Positions 42,526 to 51,408 of a DNA stretch of 64,000 bases are shown here, in pieces. The position numbers and the translations under genes are program-made. Within the stretch, counting starts at the first letter, position 1, and each line of letters begins with the position of its first letter. A model generated the notes under the pieces. The model ran no database searches. It was given only the letters and a program-made list of their open reading frames with translations, and had not been told where the DNA came from. The stretch comes from Streptomyces sp. WAC 01529 (GTDB taxonomy: Bacteria; Actinomycetota; Actinomycetes; Streptomycetales; Streptomycetaceae). Where the stretch lies: positions 3,483,001-3,547,000 of the forward strand of contig NZ_CP029617.1 in assembly GCF_003945545.1 (NCBI RefSeq), read 5' to 3'.

Positions 42526-42558
42526 CCTACGTACGGCATACGTACGTCATACGTGCGT
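42526..42558. repeat. Three 11-bp direct repeats in a divergent promoter region
   Basis: Three head-to-tail 11-bp units at 42526, 42537 and 42548: CCTACGTACGG, CATACGTACGT and CATACGTGCGT. They lie 56-88 bp upstream of the NTPase-TPR gene (42470) and 131-163 bp upstream of the FG-GAP gene (42689). One helical turn per unit is the spacing used by OmpR/SARP-type winged-helix regulators, such as AfsR further along in this window. Function as an operator is inferred. Confidence 0.6.
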
Positions 42559-42688
42559 GCCGCGAGGTGAACGGCGGCCGTCGTCCGTCGAACGTACGGA
42601 TCACGTAACGGAGTTCCTGCGGTGTACAACCTTCACTCCGGGCAACCTGTCTCCTCTTCCGTCACAGACGTTCCTCACAGGAGGCTCA

Positions 42689-44122
42689 GTGCCCCGCCGC
42701 ACACTCATCACCGCCATCGCCGTCGCCGCCCTGGCCGCCCCGCTCGCCATCTCCGCCACCGCGGGCACGGCGTCGGCCGCGCCCGTGCCGCCCCGCACGC
42801 CGATGACCGACTTCAACCGCGACGGGTACCCCGACCTCGCGGTCGCCGCGCCCTTCGGCACCGTCGACGGCGTCGAGAAGGCGGGCTACATATCCGTCGT
42901 GTACGGCACCGCGTCCGGGCCCGGCACGCCACGCCACCAGGTCATCGACCGCACCACGCCGGGCGTCCCCGGTGAGCCCGCGGGTACGCACGCCTTCGGT
43001 TACCAGATGTCCCCCGGCGACCTGGACGGTGACTCGTACACCGACCTGCTCGTCTCCGGCGGTGACGACGACGGCAACAAGGCCACCGTGCTCTGGGGCT
43101 CCAAGGACGGTCTGACCGGCCAGGACACCGTCCTGCCGTACCGGTACTCCGAGTTCGCCCTGGGCGACTTCAACGGCGACGGCAAGCGCGACCTCGTCGT
43201 GAACTCCGACCCGAGCGACGACCCGAACTACTCCGGGATGACGATCCAGTACGGGCCCTTCACCCGGGACGGCAAGACGCGCACCCGCGACAGCATCACC
43301 ACGGACGACAGCGGCAACTCGGGCCTGCGCTCCTTCATCACCGGCGACATGACGGGCGACGACGTCGACGACATCGTCACCACGCACGGCTTCGAGGAGA
43401 TGCAGCACGAGGCCCACTTCTGGAAGGGTTCGAGGACCGGCGTCAGCCACACCTCGAAGTACCTCGGCACGGCCTACAGCGGCACCGTCGGCGACGTCGA
43501 CGGCGACGGATACGGCGACCTGATCACCCGCGACATCGGCGGTGTCACCGAGGAGATCGACTCCGCCCCGGGCAGCATCACGATCCAGTACGGCACCTCC
43601 ACCGGCCCCAGCAACACGCGCAAGAAGGTCATCACGCAGGCCACCGCGGGCGTCCCGGGCGCCAGTGAGAGGGACGACGCGTTCGGCGCCTCCCTCAGCG
43701 CGGGCGACGTGAACGGCGACGGCAAGGCGGAGGTCGCGGTCGGCGTCCCCGGCGAGAGCCTCGACGCGGCCACCGGCACCGGCGCGGTCATCCTGCTCAA
43801 GGGCGCCTCCAAGGCCGCCGGCGGCATGACGGGCAAGGGCGCCGTCGCCTACAACCAGACGACCGCCGGGGTCCCCGGGGTCTCCGAGGCGGGCGACGAC
43901 TTCGGCCGCCAGGTCTCCCTCACCGACCTGAACAAGGACGGCAAGGCCGATCTGACCGTCACGGCTCCCGGCGAGGACGGCACGTACGCCGACTCGGGCG
44001 CCCTGTGGAACCTCTTCGGCTCCACGAGCGGCCTCACCACGACGGGCGCCACCACGCTCAGCCCGGTGAAGCTCGGCGCGCCGGAGAAGGACGCCAAGTT
44101 CGGCCACACGCTCGTCGGCTGA
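42689..44122 (+). CDS. Secreted FG-GAP/integrin-alpha-like repeat protein, copy 1
   Basis: 477 residues from GTG 42689 behind AGGAGGCTCA. Signal peptide PRRTLITAIAVAALAAPLAI... ASA-AP. The mature protein is a seven-bladed-type propeller of FG-GAP repeats, each with a calcium loop of type D-x-N/D-x-D-G-x-x-D: DFNRDGYPDLAV, DLDGDSYTDLLV, DFNGDGKRDLVV, DVDGDGYGDLIT, DVNGDGKAEVAV and DLNKDGKADLTV. Extracellular and probably Ca-dependent; binding partner unknown. No C-terminal anchor or enzymatic domain. It is followed 44 bp later by a close paralogue. Confidence 0.93.
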   Translation: MPRRTLITAIAVAALAAPLAISATAGTASAAPVPPRTPMTDFNRDGYPDLAVAAPFGTVDGVEKAGYISVVYGTASGPGTPRHQVIDRTTPGVPGEPAGTHAFGYQMSPGDLDGDSYTDLLVSGGDDDGNKATVLWGSKDGLTGQDTVLPYRYSEFALGDFNGDGKRDLVVNSDPSDDPNYSGMTIQYGPFTRDGKTRTRDSITTDDSGNSGLRSFITGDMTGDDVDDIVTTHGFEEMQHEAHFWKGSRTGVSHTSKYLGTAYSGTVGDVDGDGYGDLITRDIGGVTEEIDSAPGSITIQYGTSTGPSNTRKKVITQATAGVPGASERDDAFGASLSAGDVNGDGKAEVAVGVPGESLDAATGTGAVILLKGASKAAGGMTGKGAVAYNQTTAGVPGVSEAGDDFGRQVSLTDLNKDGKADLTVTAPGEDGTYADSGALWNLFGSTSGLTTTGATTLSPVKLGAPEKDAKFGHTLVG

Positions 44123-44166
44123 CCACCGCCTCCCCGGACCCCTCCCCCCTCTCTCTGGAGAACCAG

Positions 44167-45573
44167 TTGCGACGCTCCCTCACGGCCGCCCTCGCGGTCA
44201 CCACGCTCCTCACGCCGCTCGCCCTCGTCGCCACGGCGGGCTCCGCGTCGGCCGCCCCGGTGCCGCCGCGCACCCCGCTCGTCGACTTCAACCACGACGG
44301 GTACGCCGACGTCGCGATCTCCTCGGTCGGCGGCTGGCAAGGCACGACGCCCGGCACGGTCACGGTCATCTACGGCTCGGCCTCGGGCCCCGACACCGCC
44401 CACGCGACCTTCGGCCGCGCCACCCCGGGCGTCCCCGGCGACCCGCAGGACGGCGGACGCTTCGGCTCGCAGACGGCTGCCGCCGATCTCGACGACGACC
44501 AGTACACGGACCTCGTCATCAGCGGCGACGGCAACGCCGTCGTCCTGTGGGGTTCGGCGTTGGGCCTGCACGGCGAGAAGAGCTCCGAGCTGCCCTGGCG
44601 CGGCAGCGACGTCACCGCCGGCGACTTCAACGGCGACGGCAAGCGGGACCTGGTCACGGGCGATATCGAGGGCGAGCCCGACCCCGGCGACGACCTCTTC
44701 GGGATGTCGGTGTCGTACGGACCGTTCACCCGCGACGGCAAGGCCGCGAGCAAGCAGCAGGTGCCCACCCAGCGGGAGTTCGGCGAATCCGCCTTCGTGG
44801 TCGGCGACGTCACGGGTGACGGCGCCGACGACATCGTCTCCAGCCACGGCTTCGAGGAGCGGGCGTACGGCAGCCAGTTCTGGAAGGGCGGCAAGGGCGG
44901 TGTGAGCACCACGTCGAAACCGCTCGACGCCACGTACAGCGGGGCGATCGCGGACGTAGACAAGGACGGCTACGGCGACCTGATCGTCCGCGACATCGGC
45001 GGCAACTACGAGGACATGCCCTACCAGAAGGGCACGATCCTCGTCAGGTACGGAACGCCGGCCGGGCCCTCCGCGACCCGCACCGCGAAGATCACCCAGG
45101 ACACGGCGGGCGTCCCCGGCGTCGGCGAGGTGGGCGACGAGTTCGGCTCCTCGATCAGCGCGGGCGACGTCAACGGCGACGGCTATGCGGACGTGGCCGT
45201 CGGCATCCCCGGCGAGGACATCGACGCCGTCGCGGACGCGGGCAGCACCGTGCTCCTGAAGGGCTCCCGCACCGGTCTGACCGGTACGGGCGCGCAGGCC
45301 TTCCAGCAGTCCACGACCGGGGTGCCCGGCGTCTCGGAGAAGAACGACAAGTTCGGCGCCCAGGTCCTGCTCTCCGACACCAACAAGGACGGCAAGGCCG
45401 ACCTGACGGCGACCGCGCCCACGGAGGACGGCACCTACGCCGACTCCGGTGCCGCCTGGTACCTGCGCGGCGCCGCGCGCGGCCTGACCGTCACCGGCAT
45501 CACGTCCTACAGCCCGAGGTCGCTCGGACTTCCGGAGGACCGCGTGGAGTTCGGCGGCGCGCTGACCCGCTAG
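44167..45573 (+). CDS. Secreted FG-GAP/integrin-alpha-like repeat protein, copy 2
   Basis: 468 residues. TTG start at 44167 (CTGGAG six bases upstream). Signal peptide RRSLTAALAVTTLLTPLALV... ASA-AP. Like the upstream paralogue it has about six Ca-binding loops (DFNHDGYADVAI, DFNGDGKRDLVT, DVDKDGYGDLIV, DVNGDGYADVAV). The two mature proteins share motifs throughout (APVPPRTP, SYGPFTRDGK, PGVPGVSE), indicating tandem duplication with later divergence. Extracellular. They are probably co-transcribed, as only 44 bp separate them. Confidence 0.93.
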   Translation: MRRSLTAALAVTTLLTPLALVATAGSASAAPVPPRTPLVDFNHDGYADVAISSVGGWQGTTPGTVTVIYGSASGPDTAHATFGRATPGVPGDPQDGGRFGSQTAAADLDDDQYTDLVISGDGNAVVLWGSALGLHGEKSSELPWRGSDVTAGDFNGDGKRDLVTGDIEGEPDPGDDLFGMSVSYGPFTRDGKAASKQQVPTQREFGESAFVVGDVTGDGADDIVSSHGFEERAYGSQFWKGGKGGVSTTSKPLDATYSGAIADVDKDGYGDLIVRDIGGNYEDMPYQKGTILVRYGTPAGPSATRTAKITQDTAGVPGVGEVGDEFGSSISAGDVNGDGYADVAVGIPGEDIDAVADAGSTVLLKGSRTGLTGTGAQAFQQSTTGVPGVSEKNDKFGAQVLLSDTNKDGKADLTATAPTEDGTYADSGAAWYLRGAARGLTVTGITSYSPRSLGLPEDRVEFGGALTR

Positions 45574-45615
45574 GGCCTGTCCGGTCAGCGCCCGCCCTGC
45601 TGCCGCTGAGGGACG

Positions 45616-48222
45616 TCAGTCCACCAGCGGCAGCAGCTCCGGCAGCTGCCCGTCCGAGGCCCGCGCCGCCCGCTGCCGCTCCTCGGGCACCTCGCCGTAG
45701 AGCGTCGTACGCGGCTTGGCGGGCCGCCCTGCCGTCTCCGCGATGGCGACCAGGTCCTCGATGGACCGGTACGAGCCGTAACTGGAGCCCGCCATGCGGG
45801 AGATGGTTTCCTCCATCAGCGTCCCGCCGAGGTCGTTCGCGCCGGACCTGAGCATCTCGGCGGCGCCCTCCTGGCCGAGCTTCACCCAACTGGTCTGGAT
45901 GTTGGGGATGTGCGGGTGCAGCAGGATCCGCGCCATCGCCGTCACCGCGCGGTTGTCGCGGGTGGTCGGCCCCGGCCGGGCGATGCCCGCGAGATAGACG
46001 GGCGCGTTCGTATGGATGAAGGGCAGCGTCACGAACTCCGTGAAGCCGCCGGTCTCCTGCTGGATCGCGGCCAGCGTGCGCAGGTGGCCGAGCCAGTGGC
46101 GCGGCTGGTCCACATGGCCGTACATCATCGTGGACGAGGAGCGGATGCCCAGCTCGTGCGCGGTCTTGATGACCTCGATCCAGGTGGCCGTCGGCAGTTT
46201 GCCCTTGGTGAGGATCCAGCGCACCTCGTCGTCGAGGATCTCGGCGGCCGTCCCCGGGATCGAGTCCAGGCCCGCCTCCTTGGCGGCGGTGAGCCATTCC
46301 CGTATCGAGAGCCCGGTCCTGGTCGCGCCGTTGACGACCTCCATCGGCGAGAAGGCGTGCACGTGCATGCCCGGCACGCGCTCCTTCACCGCCCGCGCGA
46401 TGTCGAAGTAGGCGGTGCCCGGCAGGTCGGGGTGGATGCCGCCCTGCATGCACACCTCGACGGCGCCGACGTCCCAGGCCTGCGCGGCCCGGTCGGCGAC
46501 CTGGTCGAGGGAGAGGGTGTAGGCGTCCGCGTCGGTCCTGCGCTGGGCGAAGGCGCAGAAGCGGCAGCCGGTGTAACAGACGTTGGTGAAGTTGATGTTG
46601 CGGGTGACGATGTACGTGACGTCGTCGCCGTTGACCGTCTTGCGGATGTCGTCCGCGATGGAGCAGAGCGCGTCAAGCGCGGGCCCGTCGGCGTGCAGCA
46701 GCGCCAGCGCCTCGTCGTCGGTCAGCCTGGTCGGGTCGTCGGCGGCCGTGGCGAGGGCCGCGCGGACGTCGCCGTCGATGCGGGAGGGCACCAGGCCGGG
46801 CGCGGCCTGCTCGCGCAGGGCCTCCCAGTCGCCGTACACCTCGTCGAAGTCGTCGCGGCGGTCGGCGGTGCGGCCGGTGGTGTCGATCGTGCGGTGCAGG
46901 TCGGTGCGGCCGGACGAGGCGACGTACCCCTCGTCGGGCTCCTGCCAGGGGTGGCCCTCGACGACCGCGTCGGGGAGGGCGAGGCCGGTCTCCGGGTCGG
47001 CGAGCGCGCGCAGGTGCGGGAGCAGGCGCGGGTCGAGCCAGGGTTCGCCGCGCTGGACGAACTCCGGGTAGACGCAGAGCCGTTCGGCGAGCGTGAAGCC
47101 AGCGGCGGCGGACCGCTCGGCGAGTTCGGCCAGCCGCGGCCAGGGCTTCTCGGGGTTGACGTGGTCGATCGTCACCGGTGACACGCCGCCCCAGTCGTCG
47201 ATGCCGGCACCGATCAGCCGCTCGTACTCGCCCGCGATGAGGTTCGGCGGGGCCTGGATGTTGCCCGCCGGGCCCATGATGTGGCGGGCGACGGCGATGG
47301 TGGCGACCAGGTCGTCGATCTCGGCGTCGGGCATGCCGCGCATCGCCGTGTCCGGCTTGGCGCGGAAGTTCTGGATGATCAGTTCCTGGATGCCGTGGTA
47401 GGAGCGGGCCACGCGGCGCAGCGCGAACAGTGACTCCGCGCGCTCCTCGTACGTCTCGCCGATGCCGATGAGCAACCCGCTGGTGAACGGCACCGACGAG
47501 CGCCCGGCGTCCTCCAGCACCCGCAGTCGCACGGCCGGTTCCTTGTCGGGCGAGCCGTAGTGCGGCTGGCCCGGCTCGCTCCACAGCCGCTCCGATGTCG
47601 TCTCCAGCATCATGCCCATGCTGGGCGCGACCGGCTTGAGCCGCTGGAAGTCCGTCCACGACATCACGCCGGGGTTGAGGTGCGGGAGCAGGCCCGTCTC
47701 CTCCAGGATGCGGATCGAGATGGCGCGGACGTAGGCGATGGTGTCGTCGTACCCCTCGGCCTCCAGCCACTCGCGGGCCTCGGGCCAGCGGTCCTCCGGC
47801 TTGTCGCCGAGGGTGATCAGGGCTTCCTTGCAGCCCATCGCGGCGCCGCGCCGCGCGATGTCCAGGACCTCATCCGGGGACATGAACATGCCGTGCCCGT
47901 CGCGGCGCAGCTTCCCGGGCACGGTCGCGAAGGTGCAGTAGTGGCACTTGTCACGGCAGAGCCGGGTGAGCGGGATGAACACGCTCTTGGAATACGTGAT
48001 GACTCCCGGGCGCCCCGCGGCCTCCAGGCCCGCGTCACGCACCCGGGCAGCCGACGCGGTCAGGTCGTCGAGGTCGTCGCCGCGCGCCTGGAGCAGGACG
48101 GCGGCCTCCGTCACATCGAGCGCGACACCGTCCCTGGCCCGCCTGAGCGCGCGCCGCATGGCGTTCGCGGTGGGTCGTCCGGCCTCGTCGGGCTGCGCGC
48201 TGTTGGTCATGTCTCCGAGCAT
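45616..48222 (-). CDS. fbiC: FbiC: 7,8-didemethyl-8-hydroxy-5-deazariboflavin synthase (F420 biosynthesis)
   Basis: 868 residues (864 if the start is M at 48210). A fusion of two radical-SAM enzymes, CofG and CofH. The [4Fe-4S] motifs CRDKCHYC (Cys89, Cys93, Cys96) and CYTGCRFC (about residues 547-554) are both intact, each in its half. It makes the F420 chromophore (F0) from tyrosine and 5-amino-6-ribitylaminouracil. In actinobacteria the two activities are normally fused, as here. Neighbouring LLM oxidoreductases use F420 or FMN, so this is the cofactor supply. Preceded on the same strand by an LLM gene 94 bp upstream. Confidence 0.96.
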   Translation of the reverse strand: MLGDMTNSAQPDEAGRPTANAMRRALRRARDGVALDVTEAAVLLQARGDDLDDLTASAARVRDAGLEAAGRPGVITYSKSVFIPLTRLCRDKCHYCTFATVPGKLRRDGHGMFMSPDEVLDIARRGAAMGCKEALITLGDKPEDRWPEAREWLEAEGYDDTIAYVRAISIRILEETGLLPHLNPGVMSWTDFQRLKPVAPSMGMMLETTSERLWSEPGQPHYGSPDKEPAVRLRVLEDAGRSSVPFTSGLLIGIGETYEERAESLFALRRVARSYHGIQELIIQNFRAKPDTAMRGMPDAEIDDLVATIAVARHIMGPAGNIQAPPNLIAGEYERLIGAGIDDWGGVSPVTIDHVNPEKPWPRLAELAERSAAAGFTLAERLCVYPEFVQRGEPWLDPRLLPHLRALADPETGLALPDAVVEGHPWQEPDEGYVASSGRTDLHRTIDTTGRTADRRDDFDEVYGDWEALREQAAPGLVPSRIDGDVRAALATAADDPTRLTDDEALALLHADGPALDALCSIADDIRKTVNGDDVTYIVTRNINFTNVCYTGCRFCAFAQRRTDADAYTLSLDQVADRAAQAWDVGAVEVCMQGGIHPDLPGTAYFDIARAVKERVPGMHVHAFSPMEVVNGATRTGLSIREWLTAAKEAGLDSIPGTAAEILDDEVRWILTKGKLPTATWIEVIKTAHELGIRSSSTMMYGHVDQPRHWLGHLRTLAAIQQETGGFTEFVTLPFIHTNAPVYLAGIARPGPTTRDNRAVTAMARILLHPHIPNIQTSWVKLGQEGAAEMLRSGANDLGGTLMEETISRMAGSSYGSYRSIEDLVAIAETAGRPAKPRTTLYGEVPEERQRAARASDGQLPELLPLVD

Positions 48223-48286
48223 ACGAGCGACAACGCCTGACCTGTACAGATACTTCCGATCAGGCCGCCGGGGGGCGACCGGGCTA

Positions 48287-48329
48287 CGGATTCACGGGTT
48301 CTCGGATTCACGGGTTCACGGGTTCACGT
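48287..48329. repeat. Short direct repeats after the LLM gene
   Basis: GGATTCACGGGTTC occurs at about 48287 and again from 48303, followed by two further GGTTCAC units, so a 7- to 16-base direct repeat overlaps the LLM stop codon. Looks like replication slippage; no regulatory role is inferred. Confidence 0.5.
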
Positions 48330-49179
48330 GCCGCTGTGCCGCGTCGAGCGCCGCGCGCACCTCCGCGTCCCCGGCCGCGGGCAGCTGCACGATGACCTCG
48401 TCGACGCCCAGCTCGGCGTAGTGCGCGAGCTTGCCCGCGTCGGGCACGACGCCCGTCAGGGCCACGTACAGGTCGTCCGGCTCGCGCCCCGCGTCCGCCC
48501 ACGCCGTGCGCAGCGCGGGCAGCGCCGCGCGCAGGCCGCTGCCGCCGATGGGCATCCAGCCGTCGGCGTACTCCGCGATGTGCGCGAAGAGCCCGGGCCC
48601 GGCGGCCCCGCCGATGAGGGTGCGCGGCCCGTACAGCGGCCCTTTCGCGAGCCGTTTGCGGGGTGCGCGCAGCGGCTTCGGATGGGCCTCGCTCGGCCGC
48701 ACCGATCCGAACTCACCCTCGTACTCAGTGGGTTGATCGGACCACAGCGCCCGCATGAGGGCCATCCGGTCCCGGACGAGGTCCCGGCGCCGGGGCCACG
48801 GGACGCCGTGGTCCTCGGCCTCCTCGCGGTTCCAGCCGTAGCCGATGCCGAGGGTGACGCGGCCGCCCGAGAGGTGGTCGAGGGTGGCGATCTGTTTGGC
48901 GAGGTCGATGGGGTCGTGCTGGGCGACCAGGGCGATGTTCGTGCCGAGGGCGATCCGCTCCGTGACGGCGGCGGCCTGGGCGAGGGCGACGAAGGGGCTG
49001 AGCATCCGGGCGCACTCGGGCGGCAGCTCGCCGCCTGGGTAGGGGGTTTCGGGGGGTACGGGGATGTGGGTGTGCTCGGGGACGTAGAGGCCGTCGAACC
49101 CACGCCCCTCCAGCTCCCGGGCCAGCGGCGCCGGGGCGATCGTGGTGTCGGTCAGGTACAGGGTCGCGGAGATGCGCAC
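48316..49179 (-). CDS. LLM-class F420-dependent oxidoreductase
   Basis: 287 residues, a luciferase-like TIM barrel. Signature patches: RISATLYLTDTTIAPAPLAR at the start, ERIALGTNIALVAQHDPIDL, and the LLM hallmark ATLDHLSGGRVTLGIGYGWN. The G-x-G-W-N loop contacts the F420/FMN phosphate. Lies 94 bp upstream of fbiC on the same strand, which favours F420 as cofactor. Substrate unknown. The C-terminal residues AALDAAQRHVNP end within a short tandem repeat; another small repeat (GGTGCTTCCT units) borders its start at 49199-49248. Confidence 0.9.
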   Translation of the reverse strand: MRISATLYLTDTTIAPAPLARELEGRGFDGLYVPEHTHIPVPPETPYPGGELPPECARMLSPFVALAQAAAVTERIALGTNIALVAQHDPIDLAKQIATLDHLSGGRVTLGIGYGWNREEAEDHGVPWPRRRDLVRDRMALMRALWSDQPTEYEGEFGSVRPSEAHPKPLRAPRKRLAKGPLYGPRTLIGGAAGPGLFAHIAEYADGWMPIGGSGLRAALPALRTAWADAGREPDDLYVALTGVVPDAGKLAHYAELGVDEVIVQLPAAGDAEVRAALDAAQRHVNP

Positions 49180-49198
49180 GGGTGCCTCCGGAGGTGTC

Positions 49199-49248
49199 GG
49201 TGCTTCCTCGGTCCTCGGTGCTTCCTGGTGCTTCCTCGGTGATTCCTA
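49199..49248. repeat. GGTGCTTCCT(CGGT) short repeats
   Basis: Three GGTGCTTCCT units within about 50 bp upstream of the LLM gene, in the sequence CGGTGCTTCCTCGGTCCTCG and its continuation. Adjacent to the LLM start at 49179, which also has a repeat at its other end. Minor local repeat; could affect its promoter. Confidence 0.45.
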
Positions 49249-49299
49249 TCCCCGGAAAGTCGGTTGGTCCATGGCCGCGGCCTCATTACCGTGGCGCCG

Positions 49300-49716
49300 G
49301 TGAACAGAAGACGGCAGAAGAAGCTGACCGAACGCCTGGTTTTCGCCGCGCTGCTCGGCGACACCCCCGTGGTGGCCGCCGTCCTGCGCACCGGGGTCGA
49401 CCCGCGGCTGCCGAACGCCGAGGGCACGCTCCCCCTGTACTCGGCATCGGTGAACGGCGAGGCCGAGGCCGTGCGGCTGCTGCTGCGGGCGGGCGCGGAC
49501 CCCGACGCGGAGAGCGGCCACGGCTCCGAGGGCACACCGCTGTGCGGGGCGGCTTGCTGGGGTCACGTCGACGCGGTCCGCGAACTCCTCGCCCACGGCG
49601 CCGACCCGGACCTCCGCGAGGACGGCGGCACGGGGTGGTCCCCGCTGCGCTGGGCGCGCAACGGCCCGCATCCGGAGACCGAGGCGGCGCTGGTGGCGGC
49701 GGGCGCCACCGAATAG
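49300..49716 (+). CDS. Ankyrin-repeat protein
   Basis: 138 residues from GTG 49300 (start uncertain: GTG 49291 and an ATG at 49264 are also in frame, none with a strong ribosome site). Ankyrin repeats are evident: LPLYSASVNGEAEAVRLLLR, AGADPDAESGHGSEGTPLCG, AACWGHVDAVRELLAHGADP, and a final GTGWSPLRWARN. Small soluble protein-interaction module. In a window with toxins absent and a metallohydrolase next door, its partner is unknown. Confidence 0.85.
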   Translation: MNRRRQKKLTERLVFAALLGDTPVVAAVLRTGVDPRLPNAEGTLPLYSASVNGEAEAVRLLLRAGADPDAESGHGSEGTPLCGAACWGHVDAVRELLAHGADPDLREDGGTGWSPLRWARNGPHPETEAALVAAGATE

Positions 49717-49850
49717 CGCCCCAGGGCCGGCCGTCCTACGGCCACCGGGTGGAAATCCGTCAATCGTCTTCCCTTGCCGCACAGTTCACGGCTCAATACC
49801 AGGGTTGCCCGCACCACCCACGTCACCATCGACACCCTGGGGAGCCGCAC

Positions 49851-51392
49851 ATGTGCGAGGACGCCGTCCACCCGGCACACGAGGGCCTGAATCGGCGCGG
49901 ACTGTTCGTGACGGGAGCCGCCGCCGCGCTTACGTTGAACAGCGTGAGCTTCGCGAGCGGCGCCGACCGGCGCGCCCCGGGTCGCGAGCCGGGGAGCAAG
50001 GAGACCAGAACGGTCCGCGGCACACTGCCCGTCGGGGCGCCGGACTTCGTGTACCTGCCGGTGGAGGTCCCCGAGGGAGTCAGCGAGCTGCGCGTCGCGT
50101 ACACCTACCAGAAGCCGCCCGTCCCCGCCGGTACGCAGGGCAACGCCCTGGACATCGGCGTCTTCGACGAGCGCGGCACCGAGCTGGGCGGCAAGGGCTT
50201 CCGCGGCTGGTCCGGCGGCGCCCGCACCGAGTTCTTCATCCGCGCCGACGAGGCGACGCCCGGCTACATCCCGGGCCGGATCCGCGCGGGCACCTGGAAC
50301 ATCGCGCTCGGCCCGTACACGGTCGCCCCCGAAGGCCTCCCCTACGAGGTGACGATCACCCTCACCTACGGGGCGCCCGGCAGGACCCCGAAGCCGGTCT
50401 ACCCGCCCGAGCGCGCGAAGGGCCGCGGCCGCGCCTGGTACCGCGGCGACTGCCACCTGCACTCCGTGTACTCCGACGGCAGGCGCACCCTCGCCGAGAT
50501 CGCCGCGCTCGCCCGCGCCGCCGGCCTGGACTTCATCAACAGCTCGGAACACAACACGCACTCGGCGCACGCGCACTGGGCCGAGCACGCGGGCGACGAC
50601 CTGCTGATCATGCTCGGCGAGGAGGTGACGACCCGCAACGGCCACGTGCTCTCCCTCGGCGCGGACCCGGGCACGTTCGTCGACTGGCGTTACCGCGCCC
50701 GCGACAACCGCTTCGGCAGGTACGCGCGGCGGATCCGCGACGCGGGCGGCCTCGTCGTGCCCGCCCATCCGCACGCCACCTGCGTGGGCTGCAACTGGAA
50801 GTTCGGCTTCGGCGAGGCGGACGTGGTCGAGGTGTGGAACGGCGCCTACACCCCGGACGACGAGGTCTCCCTCGCCGACTGGGACAGCATGCTCGTGGCC
50901 TCCGTACGCGGGGGCAGGCCGTGGATCCCGGCGATGGGCAACAGCGACGCCCACCGCGACCCCGACCGGATCGGCGGCCCGCAGACGGTGGTCCTCGCCG
51001 ACGACCTGACCCGCGAGGCCATCCAGGAGGGCCTGCGCAGGGGCCGCTCCTACATCGCCGAGTCCAAGTCGGTGGAGCTGACCTTCTCGGCGGCGGGCGG
51101 CCGGGGCAAGCACGCGGGCATCGGCGAGCGCCTCGCCGTGGACCGCGACACCCCGGTCACGGTCCGCCTGGACGTCAAGGGCGCCCCCGGCTGCACGGTC
51201 CGCATCGTCACCGACCAGGGCCTCCTGCACACAAGCGCGGCCCTGCCGGAGTCCGGGGCGGGCACGGTGGAGTGGCGCACGACACCGTCGTACGCGGCGT
51301 ACGTCCGGGCGGAGGTCCGCCACCCCTCGACGACCCCGGGCCTGCCGGGCCCGCCCGCGGCCTTCACGAACCCGGTCTTCCTGGGGCGGTGA
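49851..51392 (+). CDS. CehA/McbA-family metallohydrolase (PHP domain), probably Tat-exported
   Basis: 513 residues from ATG 49851 behind GGGGAGCC. The N-terminus has a twin-arginine motif (RRGLFVTGAAAALTLN), suggesting Tat export. PHP-type metal motifs are all present: RGDCHLHSVYSDG, SSEHNTHSAHAH, VVPAHPHATC and GNSDAHRD. CehA/McbA relatives are hydrolases such as carbaryl hydrolase; a phosphoesterase or amide/ester hydrolase with a di- or trinuclear metal centre is expected. The N-terminal 170 residues form a beta-rich domain before the catalytic part. Substrate unknown. Confidence 0.9.
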   Translation: MCEDAVHPAHEGLNRRGLFVTGAAAALTLNSVSFASGADRRAPGREPGSKETRTVRGTLPVGAPDFVYLPVEVPEGVSELRVAYTYQKPPVPAGTQGNALDIGVFDERGTELGGKGFRGWSGGARTEFFIRADEATPGYIPGRIRAGTWNIALGPYTVAPEGLPYEVTITLTYGAPGRTPKPVYPPERAKGRGRAWYRGDCHLHSVYSDGRRTLAEIAALARAAGLDFINSSEHNTHSAHAHWAEHAGDDLLIMLGEEVTTRNGHVLSLGADPGTFVDWRYRARDNRFGRYARRIRDAGGLVVPAHPHATCVGCNWKFGFGEADVVEVWNGAYTPDDEVSLADWDSMLVASVRGGRPWIPAMGNSDAHRDPDRIGGPQTVVLADDLTREAIQEGLRRGRSYIAESKSVELTFSAAGGRGKHAGIGERLAVDRDTPVTVRLDVKGAPGCTVRIVTDQGLLHTSAALPESGAGTVEWRTTPSYAAYVRAEVRHPSTTPGLPGPPAAFTNPVFLGR

Positions 51393-51408
51393 ATCCTCAG
51401 CCGGGTCC

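Noticed and set aside
37068..42608. A very long open frame on the plus strand (over 1800 codons)
   Set aside because: It is the antisense and out-of-frame shadow of the symporter, ADP-ribosylglycohydrolase-like and NTPase genes; it has no ribosome site and is Arg/Pro-rich in composition.
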